In this document: positions 7,095-12,130 of the stretch, in pieces | Layout of the letters: every line of letters starts with the position of its first letter | How positions within the stretch are numbered: the stretch's first letter is position 1 | Source of the DNA: Treponema sp. UBA6988 | Lineage (GTDB): Bacteria > Spirochaetota > Spirochaetia > Treponematales > Treponemataceae | Assembly (NCBI GenBank): GCA_002448445.1 | Contig: DJYC01000012.1 | Location: 1 to 12,130, forward strand | DNA length: 12,130 bases | Direction of reading: 5' to 3' | Notes under the pieces: generated by a model | Database searches by the model: none | Told to the model about the DNA's origin: nothing | What the model saw: only the letters and a program-made list of their open reading frames with translations | Made by a program: the position numbers and the translations under genes

Positions 7095-8447
7095 ATGAAA
7101 AGAATGAACAAAATCTTTGGCCGTGCAATTTGCTTTGCTGCGGTAATGGGAATGGGACTTTCGCTTGTGTCTTGCGGCGGAAAGAAAGCAGATGCAAAGG
7201 GAACCGTGCGCTTTTTGAACTTTAAGCCGGAAGTTGCAGATATTTATCAGGAACTTGCAGCCGCTTACGAAAAGGAAACAGGAGTAAAGGTTGTTGTGGA
7301 AACAGCCGCAAACAATTCCTACGAGCAGACCCTTGTCTCCAAGATGGCTACAAAAGAAGCGCCAACGCTTTTCCAGATTAACGGTCCCCGCGGCTATGCA
7401 AACTGGAAGGACTACTGCCAGGATCTTTCTGGAACTGAACTCTACAAGCACCTTGCAGACAAGTCACTTGCAATTACATCCGGAAGCGGCGTTTACGGAA
7501 TTCCTTATGTAGTAGAAGGCTACGGAATCATCTACAACAAGGCCCTTACAGACAAATACTTTGCCCTTGCTTCAAAGGCTGTAAGCTATTCAAGCATGGA
7601 TGAAATTAACAACTTTGCAAAGCTTAAGGAAGTTGTGGAAGACATGCAGAAAAATGCAAAGGAACTTGGCATTGACGGTGTTTTTGCAAGCACTTCACTA
7701 AAGGCAGGAGAGGACTGGAGATGGCAGACCCATCTTGCAAACCTTCCTGTATATTATGAATTCAAGAACGGGAACGTTGACCTTGCAAGCGATGCAACAA
7801 AGAAAATCTCTTTTAGCTACGGAAAGAATTTCCAGAACATTCTTGACCTTTACCTTAACAACAGCACCGTAGATAGAAAGAGTGTTGGTACAAAGACCGT
7901 AACAGATTCAATGGCAGAATTTGCCCTTGAAAAGTGCGTTATGGTTCAGAACGGAAACTGGGCTTGGGGTCAGATTGCAGGTGTTAGCGGAAACAAGGTT
8001 CTTGCAGAGAACGTAAAATACCTTCCAATCTACACCGGTGCTTCTGGAGAAGAGTCACAAGGTTTGTGCATTGGAACTGAAAACTTCTACTGCATCAACA
8101 GCCAGGCAAGCGAAAAAGACCAGAAGGCAACAGCAGACTTTATCTACTGGCTTTATTCCAGCGCAACAGGAAAGGACTATGTTACGAACAAGCTGGGCTT
8201 TATTGCTCCATTTGACACCTTCTCTGATTCAGAGCGTCCTACAGATCCGCTTGCAGTTGAAATTAGCAACTGGATGGCAAAAGACGGAATCACTTCCGTT
8301 GCCTGGAACTTTACCCTCTTTCCGTCTCAGAAATTCAAGGATGACTTTGGCGGTGCCCTGCTCAAGTACGCACAGGGAACAAAGACTTGGGATGAAGTTG
8401 CTGCCCAGGTTGTGGATTCTTGGGCAAAGGAATCTTCTGCTAACTAG
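7095..8447 (+). CDS. Sugar ABC transporter substrate-binding lipoprotein (family 1)
   Basis: The protein is 450 aa, the usual length for a family 1 solute-binding protein. The signal ends in lipobox LVSC with lipidated Cys27, followed by the Gly/Lys linker GGKKADAKG. The mature domain starts VRFLNFKPEVADIYQELAAAYEKETGVKV, the classic first strand and helix, then has APTLFQINGP, GVYGIPYVVEGYGIIYNKAL, GVMVQNG-like ('CVMVQNGNWAWGQI'), IGTENFYCINSQA and FIAPFDTF, all in the expected order. It would capture an oligosaccharide outside the inner membrane and deliver it to the two permeases downstream; the specific sugar cannot be read from sequence. The start is fixed by AGAGGA (7082-7087). Codon use is strongly biased (CTT, AAG, GGA), consistent with high expression. 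Transcription starts from the operator-controlled promoter upstream. Confidence 0.93.
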   Translation: MKRMNKIFGRAICFAAVMGMGLSLVSCGGKKADAKGTVRFLNFKPEVADIYQELAAAYEKETGVKVVVETAANNSYEQTLVSKMATKEAPTLFQINGPRGYANWKDYCQDLSGTELYKHLADKSLAITSGSGVYGIPYVVEGYGIIYNKALTDKYFALASKAVSYSSMDEINNFAKLKEVVEDMQKNAKELGIDGVFASTSLKAGEDWRWQTHLANLPVYYEFKNGNVDLASDATKKISFSYGKNFQNILDLYLNNSTVDRKSVGTKTVTDSMAEFALEKCVMVQNGNWAWGQIAGVSGNKVLAENVKYLPIYTGASGEESQGLCIGTENFYCINSQASEKDQKATADFIYWLYSSATGKDYVTNKLGFIAPFDTFSDSERPTDPLAVEISNWMAKDGITSVAWNFTLFPSQKFKDDFGGALLKYAQGTKTWDEVAAQVVDSWAKESSAN

Positions 8448-8461
8448 TGCATAAATAAGCC

Positions 8462-8622
8462 TACGCCGCCATGGAGCCCCTTTAGTCCCGCACAGCGGGA
8501 TGAGGGTTACCGAAGGGCGGAACGGCGGTAAAAAATGGCCTCCTTGCCATTTTTTACCTATGGCTTTTCTGCGAAAAGCCACGAGCTTTTTTTGCAAACT
8601 TTTGACGCGCCCTCCATGGCGC
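8462..8622 (+). repeat. Composite hairpin repeat element A
   Basis: A 10-bp inverted repeat, CGCCATGGAG (8467-8476) and CTCCATGGCG (8612-8621), bounds a segment packed with hairpins. Inside it are a perfect 13-bp stem, GGTAAAAAATGGC (8527-8539) with GCCATTTTTTACC (8546-8558), loop CTCCTT; two bases later a perfect 9-bp stem, TGGCTTTTC (8561-8569) with GAAAAGCCA (8573-8581); and near the end GCGCC-CTCCAT-GGCGC (8607-8622). Layout and loop sequence recur in the element at 11650-11880. It looks like a non-coding dispersed or MITE/REP-like element, and no gene in it is credible. Confidence 0.7.
8561..8593 (+). terminator. Candidate intrinsic terminator inside element A
   Basis: The 9-bp stem at 8561-8581 is followed by CGAGC and then seven T (8587-8593). 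Alternatively AAAAGC (8574-8579) pairs with GCTTTT (8585-8590), leaving TTT directly after the stem. Either form could end transcripts of the binding-protein gene, giving two terminators in series with the one at 8734. Confidence 0.45.
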
Positions 8623-8636
8623 TGCTTGTTCTAGTT

Positions 8637-8649
8637 GGTAAAAAATGGC
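8637..8649 (+). repeat. Partial copy of the hairpin arm
   Basis: GGTAAAAAATGGC is an exact 13-base direct repeat of the left arm at 8527-8539. Here it lacks its immediate complementary arm; a degenerate AAAAAATTACC occurs at 8701-8711, and TATGGCTT (8688-8695) repeats 8559-8566. This segment looks like a decayed second copy of part of element A. Confidence 0.65.
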
Positions 8650-8733
8650 AAGTGTCGAGTTAGCCAAACAATGGATGGTAGAGCATTTATGGCTTCGTCC
8701 AAAAAATTACCATTCAAATTAAATTGTATTATT

Positions 8734-8791
8734 CGGCAGTTCTTGGAACTTTCGCCTCCAAACTTTAAAGATTCAAGGACTGCCGTTTTTT
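8734..8791 (+). terminator. Strong intrinsic terminator between binding-protein and permease genes
   Basis: CGGCAGTTCTTG (8734-8745) pairs with CAAGGACTGCCG (8774-8785) in a 12-bp stem with one G-U, followed by six T (8786-8791). It ends 10 nt before the permease ATG, and the permease ribosome site (AGGGA, 8792-8796) begins right after the T-run. This should reduce permease transcription relative to the binding protein, or be a regulated attenuator. Confidence 0.85.
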
Positions 8792-8801
8792 AGGGAAGCT
8801 T

Positions 8802-9650
8802 ATGAATAACAAGTCTATAAACAAATATTTTCCTATATTTATACTGCCCACTCTGATTGCATTTTCTTTGTTTTTCCTTATTCCTTTTGTGATGGGAATA
8901 GGGCTGTCTTTTACAAAGTTTACGACCGTAACGAACGCAAAATTCGTGGGGCTTGCAAATTACATAAAGGCCTTTACCTTTGACAACGACTTTGTTCATG
9001 CCCTGCTTTTTACTTCCCTGTTTACGGCTGTTTCTATTGTTACCGTGAACGTCTTTGCTTTTTCTCTTGCTATCCTGCTTACAAAAGAAATTAAGGGAAC
9101 TGGAATTTTCCGCTCAATCTTTTTTATGCCAAACCTTATCGGCGGAATTGTCTTGGGCTACATCTGGAACCTGCTCATAAACGGAACTCTTGCTCCTTTG
9201 GGAGTTGACATAACTTTTGATGCCAAGTACGGCTTTTGGGGCCTTGTGATTCTTACAAACTGGCAGCTTACCGGCTACATGATGGTAATCTACATTGCCG
9301 GTTTGCAGAACATTCCCGGGGAACTGATTGAGGCTGCCCAGATAGACGGCGCTGGCCACCTTAAGATTTTATTCCGCGTAAAAATTCCTATGGTAATGCC
9401 TTCCATTACAATTTGCACTTTCCTAACCCTTGCAAACACATTTAAAATGTTTGACCAGAACTTGGCGCTTACTGCGGGTGCTCCAGAACATTCAACGGAA
9501 ATGCTCGCTCTTAACATATACAATACTTTCTACGGAAGGGTAGGCTGGCAGGGCGTTGGTCAGGCAAAGGCTGTGGTCTTCTTTATAATCGTTGCCCTGA
9601 TTGCATTCGTCCAGCTTAAGTTTTCAACAAGGAAGGAGGTTGAACAATGA
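8802..9650 (+). CDS. Sugar ABC transporter permease, MalF/UgpA type
   Basis: The protein is 282 aa with six hydrophobic segments (about 10-35, 67-94, 105-128, 147-168, 200-218 and 255-275) typical of the first carbohydrate permease of CUT1 importers. The coupling-helix EAA motif is EAAQIDGAGHLKILFRVKIP (177-196), followed by MVMPS, which docks onto the ATPase. A GVGQAKAVV segment precedes the last membrane helix, as usual in this family. It lies in the inner membrane and pairs with the next gene product. The start is preceded by AGGGA. The gene lies directly downstream of the strong terminator, so its transcription depends on read-through or on an undetected promoter in 8700-8733. Confidence 0.93.
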   Translation: MNNKSINKYFPIFILPTLIAFSLFFLIPFVMGIGLSFTKFTTVTNAKFVGLANYIKAFTFDNDFVHALLFTSLFTAVSIVTVNVFAFSLAILLTKEIKGTGIFRSIFFMPNLIGGIVLGYIWNLLINGTLAPLGVDITFDAKYGFWGLVILTNWQLTGYMMVIYIAGLQNIPGELIEAAQIDGAGHLKILFRVKIPMVMPSITICTFLTLANTFKMFDQNLALTAGAPEHSTEMLALNIYNTFYGRVGWQGVGQAKAVVFFIIVALIAFVQLKFSTRKEVEQ

Positions 9651-10492
9651 AATACTCGCATACAAGGCAGACTGAAAAAACAATCATATTCTGCTTTTTA
9701 GTTTTGCTTTCTGCAATTTTTCTGGTGCCGGTTTTTTTGGTCTTTATGAATTCATTTAAGTCCAAGCTTTATATTTCTAGTTCTCCTTTTTCTCTTCCGG
9801 CAAGGGAAACTTTTGTTGGCATGCAGAACTATATAAACGGAATTACAAGTTCGGGATTTTTCCTTGCTTTCCTGCGCTCTGTTTTTATAACGGTTGCATC
9901 TCTTGCGCTGATTGTTGTCTGCACGTCTATGACTTCTTGGTTTATTGTCCGTGTAAAGAATAAGTTTACACGTTCGCTTTACTATCTTTTTGCCTTTAGC
10001 ATGATTGTTCCATTCCAGATGGTAATGTTCACTATGACTTATATTGTTAACAAGATGAACTTTGACAATGTTTTTGGCATTACGCTTGTCTACCTAGGCT
10101 TTGGGGCGGGGCTTTCCGTTTTTATGTTTGCAGGTTTTGTTAAGGCTGTTCCTGCAGAGATGGAGGAGGCGGCAGAGATAGACGGATGTAATCCTTTGCA
10201 GACATTTTTCCTTGTGGTCTTTCCGGTTTTAAAGCCAACCGCAATAACCGTGGCAATTCTTAACGCAATGTGGGTTTGGAATGACTACCTTCTGCCTTAC
10301 CTTGTTCTTGGTACTGACAACAAGACTGTTCCGGTTGCGATTCAGATTGCTATGCAGGGGGCTTACGGTGCTACCGATTACGGTGGATTCATGGCAATGC
10401 TTGTGGTTGCAATCATACCGATTATTGCTTTCTATATTTCCGCTCAGAAATATATTATAAAGGGTGTTATTTCCGGTGCGGTTAAGGGGTGA
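9647..10492 (+). CDS. Sugar ABC transporter permease, MalG/UgpE type
   Basis: The protein is 281 aa and the second membrane subunit of the importer. It overlaps the previous gene by 4 nt (ATGA) and has AAGGAGG (9633-9639), so the two subunits are translationally coupled for equal amounts. The EAA loop is EEAAEIDGCNPLQTFFLVVF (173-192), followed by PVLKPT. The family signature WNDYLLPYLVL (211-221) and the terminal GVISGAVKG, like the usual G-x-x-x-GAVKG ending, are present. Membrane helices lie at about 13-35, 73-102, 110-133, 143-165, 196-212 and 247-266. No gene for the ATPase follows. Confidence 0.93.
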   Translation: MKYSHTRQTEKTIIFCFLVLLSAIFLVPVFLVFMNSFKSKLYISSSPFSLPARETFVGMQNYINGITSSGFFLAFLRSVFITVASLALIVVCTSMTSWFIVRVKNKFTRSLYYLFAFSMIVPFQMVMFTMTYIVNKMNFDNVFGITLVYLGFGAGLSVFMFAGFVKAVPAEMEEAAEIDGCNPLQTFFLVVFPVLKPTAITVAILNAMWVWNDYLLPYLVLGTDNKTVPVAIQIAMQGAYGATDYGGFMAMLVVAIIPIIAFYISAQKYIIKGVISGAVKG

Positions 10493-10527
10493 ATTTTCTT
10501 GTGGGATTTTCTGGATGTGATTGGCTA

Positions 10528-10556
10528 TTGGACAATGTTGGGAAAAAGTGGATAAT
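10528..10556 (+). promoter_or_regulatory. Candidate promoter just upstream of the regulator gene
   Basis: TTGGAC (10528-10533) and GATAAT (10551-10556) have a 17-bp spacing. The predicted start would fall at about 10563, within a few bases of the regulator ATG (10566), giving a nearly leaderless message that excludes the GGAG site at 10557-10560. The match is good but the geometry is odd, so it may be chance, with the regulator instead read from the operon. Confidence 0.35.
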
Positions 10557-10565
10557 GGAGAGAAT

Positions 10566-11582
10566 ATGACAATAAAAGACATAGCAAAAGAATGTGGCTA
10601 CGGAGTGGGAACCGTATCCCGCGCGCTCAACAACCATCCCGGCATCAGCGACAAAGCCAGACAAAAAATCTACTCCGTAGTAGACAAGTACGGCTTCGTC
10701 CTGAACCAGAACGCCAAAAAACTAAAGGAACACGCCCCCAGAACAATCGCGGTCCTGGTACAAGGTGCGCAAAGCATCCTCTTCAACTCCCTCCTGGAAA
10801 TAATCCAAAACAAGCTCCAAAATCTTCCATACAATGCCAGCGTTTTTGTCCTAAACGAATACGACAACGGAACACAGGCCGCCTGCAAAATCTACTACGA
10901 GCAAAAACCCGCAGGCATAATATTCCTCGGCGGAAACCCCGACTCAGGCAAAGAAGAATTCGATGCAATAAAAGTCCCCTGCGTGCTAATAGCCAACAGC
11001 CCGGAAGACAAAGATGGCACTCAGACTAAAAACCTCTCAAGCGTAAGCACTGACGACGAAACAGCCTCCTATTTCTGCACCGAATACCTCATAAAAAATG
11101 GCCACAAAAAAATCTGCGTCATAGGCGGTGAACTCCAAAGCAGCTGCCTAAGCCGCAGGCGCTTCAATGGCTTCCTCCGCGCAATGAACGACTACGACCT
11201 TCCCTTCAACAAAGAAAGCATGTACATACCGTCCATGTATTCCCTACAGGGTGGCTTCGACGCCGCCTCAACCCTCATAAAAAAATGCCCGGACGCAAGT
11301 GCCGTATTCACAATGTCAGACGTAATGGCAATGGGAGCCTGCCGCAGCTTTGCGGACATGGGAATCAGCATCCCAAAAGACATAAGCATCACAGGCTTCG
11401 ACGGCCTCAGCGTAGCCTCCTACTCATGCCCCAGAATCACCACCATCCGCCAGGACTGCACAAGCCTAGCAAACGAAGGCCTCTCATCCCTCCTAAATTC
11501 CATCGAACACGGCCGAAAACCCTCCCACAAATTCGTCCCCTTCCAGTTCATCGAAGGCGAAAGCGTAAAATCCCTAAAATAA
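10566..11582 (+). CDS. LacI-family transcriptional regulator of the sugar importer
   Basis: The protein is 338 aa. The helix-turn-helix is at the extreme N-terminus (MTIKDIAKECGYGVGTVSRA, 1-20, continuing LNNHPGIS). The hinge helix NQNAKKLKE (47-55) retains the Leu that intercalates at the operator CpG but has Lys where Arg is more common (AKKL for ARxL). The ligand-binding domain follows (60-330): IAVLVQGA, the DDETASY segment, GHKKICVIGG, RRRFNGFLRAM, AVFTMSDVMAMGA and ISITGFDGL, all standard for the Peripla_BP_3 type. ATG 10566 is preferred over the TTG at 10521 because it puts the helix-turn-helix at the start and has GGAGAG upstream. The likely target is the perfect palindrome at 7051-7066, relieved by a sugar from the importer. 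Base use is sharply A/C-rich compared with the T-rich permease genes. Confidence 0.92.
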   Translation: MTIKDIAKECGYGVGTVSRALNNHPGISDKARQKIYSVVDKYGFVLNQNAKKLKEHAPRTIAVLVQGAQSILFNSLLEIIQNKLQNLPYNASVFVLNEYDNGTQAACKIYYEQKPAGIIFLGGNPDSGKEEFDAIKVPCVLIANSPEDKDGTQTKNLSSVSTDDETASYFCTEYLIKNGHKKICVIGGELQSSCLSRRRFNGFLRAMNDYDLPFNKESMYIPSMYSLQGGFDAASTLIKKCPDASAVFTMSDVMAMGACRSFADMGISIPKDISITGFDGLSVASYSCPRITTIRQDCTSLANEGLSSLLNSIEHGRKPSHKFVPFQFIEGESVKSLK

Positions 11583-11649
11583 ATCCAAGTCTTTTTCTTC
11601 TTTCTCTTTTTGCGGCGCTTTCTTGGTAATACAAACGTTCCATAAAAGA

Positions 11650-11880
11650 ACATCTTATGCCACGTGTGTGGCGCTTGCGGGGTTCCGCCTCCCGGCTCCA
11701 TTGCTGGCGCAACCCGCTGCCGCGGGCCCCTCCAGTGCCTGCCGCGCATTGCCCTGGAAAAATCCCTCCATGGATTTTTCCAGGGATCGGAGATTCCCTT
11801 CGGAAATCTCCGCGCTGCTAAGCCGCCCTCCGTGGCTCCGTACTGGTCATCAAGAAAGTGGAAAAATCCCTCCGTTCCAC
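11650..11880 (+). repeat. Composite hairpin repeat element B
   Basis: This is a GC-rich chain of hairpins: GCCAC/GTGGC (11659-11672), GCGG/CCGC (from about 11677), and CCCGC-TGCC-GCGGG (11713-11726). It continues with a perfect 14-bp stem, CCCTGGAAAAATCC (11752-11765) with GGATTTTTCCAGGG (11772-11785), loop CTCCAT. Two bases later comes CGGAGATT (11788-11795) with AATCTCCG (11805-11812), then GCC-CTCCGT-GGC (11825-11836) and GTGGAA (11858-11863) with TTCCAC (11875-11880) enclosing another CCTCCG. The order and the loop motif parallel element A, while the stem sequences differ. The big stem with its T-run may also end the regulator transcript. Confidence 0.7.
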
Positions 11881-11886
11881 CCCCGC

Positions 11887-11915
11887 CCGGTCCCTGAGTT
11901 TAGTCGAAGGGCCGG
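11887..11915 (+). repeat. REP-like hairpin (TCCCTGAG..GTCGAAGGG type)
   Basis: CCGGTCCCT (11887-11895) pairs with AGGGCCGG (11908-11915) with one bulged T, around a loop GAGTTTAGTCGA. The wording CCCTGAG-n-GTCGAAGGG is a repeat unit I recall as widely dispersed in bacterial intergenic DNA. No protein-coding sense. Confidence 0.55.
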
Positions 11916-11929
11916 TGTCGAAGCCGTCC

Positions 11930-11982
11930 GTCATCCCGGACTTAGCAATAGTGTCATTCTCGGGCTCGACCCGGGAATCTGT
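11930..11982 (+). repeat. REP-like hairpin (GTCATTC..GGGAATC type)
   Basis: TTCTCGGG (11957-11964) pairs with CCCGGGAA (11970-11977) around CTCGA with one G-U. Just before it, GTCATCCCGGACTT (11930-11943) is a second start of the same GTCATnCCG unit, also seen as GTCATTCCGAACTT in the terminator at 6900-6940. So at least three related fragments occur in this window. Confidence 0.55.
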
Positions 11983-12004
11983 AAAAGCCGCCCTTTAGTC
12001 TCAC

Positions 12005-12033
12005 TTGACCAATCCCCCATCTGCCCTTATAAT
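12005..12033 (+). promoter_or_regulatory. Near-consensus sigma70 promoter for the right-edge gene
   Basis: TTGACC (12005-12010) and perfect TATAAT (12028-12033) are separated by 17 bp. The predicted start is near 12040, about 15 nt before the ATG at 12055. This is one of the strongest promoters in the window and marks the gene at the edge as a new transcription unit. Confidence 0.8.
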
Positions 12034-12054
12034 AAAACCATCGAAGAGAAATTT

Positions 12055-12130
12055 ATGAAAATAAGTGTAAGAAAACCAAAACGCCTCTCCCTTGACAATA
12101 ATTGCAGCATGGGTCAAAATTCTCACGTCT
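12055..12130 (+). CDS. Start of an unidentified gene, truncated by the window edge
   Basis: An open frame starting MKISVRKPKRLSLDNNCSMG has 25 codons visible and no stop before the edge. A short purine stretch (GAAGAGAAA, 12043-12051) may act as a ribosome site. The N-terminus is basic with no signal peptide. Too little is visible to name a family; the strong promoter directly upstream is the main evidence that it is real. Confidence 0.55.
   Translation, partial: MKISVRKPKRLSLDNNCSMGQNSHV

Noticed and set aside
7047..7451. Open frame of 134 codons on the - strand at the operator
   Set aside because: Antisense shadow of the binding-protein gene. Its Cys/Phe/His-rich sequence has no fold signal, and it ends inside the promoter region.
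8229..8597. Open frame of 122 codons on the - strand over the end of the binding-protein gene
   Set aside because: Antisense to a strongly supported gene and running into repeat element A, with no domain-like sequence.
8462..8801. Riboswitch or structured small RNA in the gap of the importer locus
   Set aside because: The hairpins are simple independent stems and no known aptamer motif is seen; repeat element plus terminator explains the region.
10592..11029. Open frame of 145 codons on the + strand inside the regulator
   Set aside because: Out-of-frame shadow caused by the low T content of the regulator gene; its Gln/Arg/Pro-rich sequence is not protein-like.
11420..11749. Open frame of 109 codons on the - strand
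   Set aside because: It spans the end of the regulator gene and the repeat mosaic, and its basic Arg/Lys-rich sequence is what antisense reading of those would give.
11664..11897. Open frame of 77 codons rich in Pro, Gly and Arg on the + strand
   Set aside because: It lies wholly within the hairpin repeat mosaic, has no ribosome site, and its composition reflects the repeats.

Overview
This 12.1 kb window reads as chromosomal DNA from a host-associated Treponema-like spirochaete. The grounds are several exported proteins with Gram-negative-type Sec or lipoprotein signals, a large secreted protein carrying two copies of what I recognise as the NADase-type glycan-binding fold (common in treponemes), moderate-to-low G+C genes with good GGAGG ribosome sites, and hairpin-rich intergenic repeats. 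The genus is inferred from protein style and not from a marker gene. Every gene I accept is on the + strand. I see no rRNA, tRNA, CRISPR array, transposase, phage gene or recognisable defence system.

Left part (1-6882), a loose accessory array. A secreted duplicated glycan-binding-type protein (59-1924) is followed by a class I SAM methyltransferase (1950-2702). After a 172-bp gap comes a small exported protein of unknown function (2875-3411). Next is a close-packed run that may be one transcript: an orphan PstS-like phosphate/anion-binding lipoprotein (3523-4479), a DinB-fold protein (4503-5174), two small unknown proteins (5174-5473 and 5493-5921), and an exported SH3b protein (5935-6882). 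A hairpin terminator at 6900-6940 closes it.

Right part (7013-11582), a carbohydrate ABC importer locus. It has a sigma70-type promoter (7013-7042) whose predicted start region abuts a perfect 16-bp palindrome, TTGGAAACGTTTCCAA (7051-7066), which is a textbook LacI-family operator with a central CpG. Downstream are a family 1 sugar-binding lipoprotein (7095-8447), two MalF/MalG-type permeases (8802-9650 and 9647-10492, sharing 4 nt) and a LacI-family regulator (10566-11582). No ATPase or glycoside hydrolase is present, so the importer probably borrows a shared ATPase from elsewhere. The 354-bp gap between the binding-protein and permease genes holds a repeat element and a strong intrinsic terminator ending 10 nt before the permease start. 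This suggests that permease expression depends on read-through, giving an excess of binding protein.

Right edge (11583-12130). A roughly 400-bp mosaic of hairpin repeats is followed by a near-consensus promoter (12005-12033) and the first 25 codons of a gene that runs off the window.

The least expected structure is a repeat family seen in both the 8462-8622 and 11650-11880 gaps. Its hairpins have different stem sequences but share a six-base CTCCNT loop, and two of them are followed after exactly two bases by a second hairpin. The regulator gene also has strikingly different base use (A/C-rich) from the T-rich permease genes just before it.
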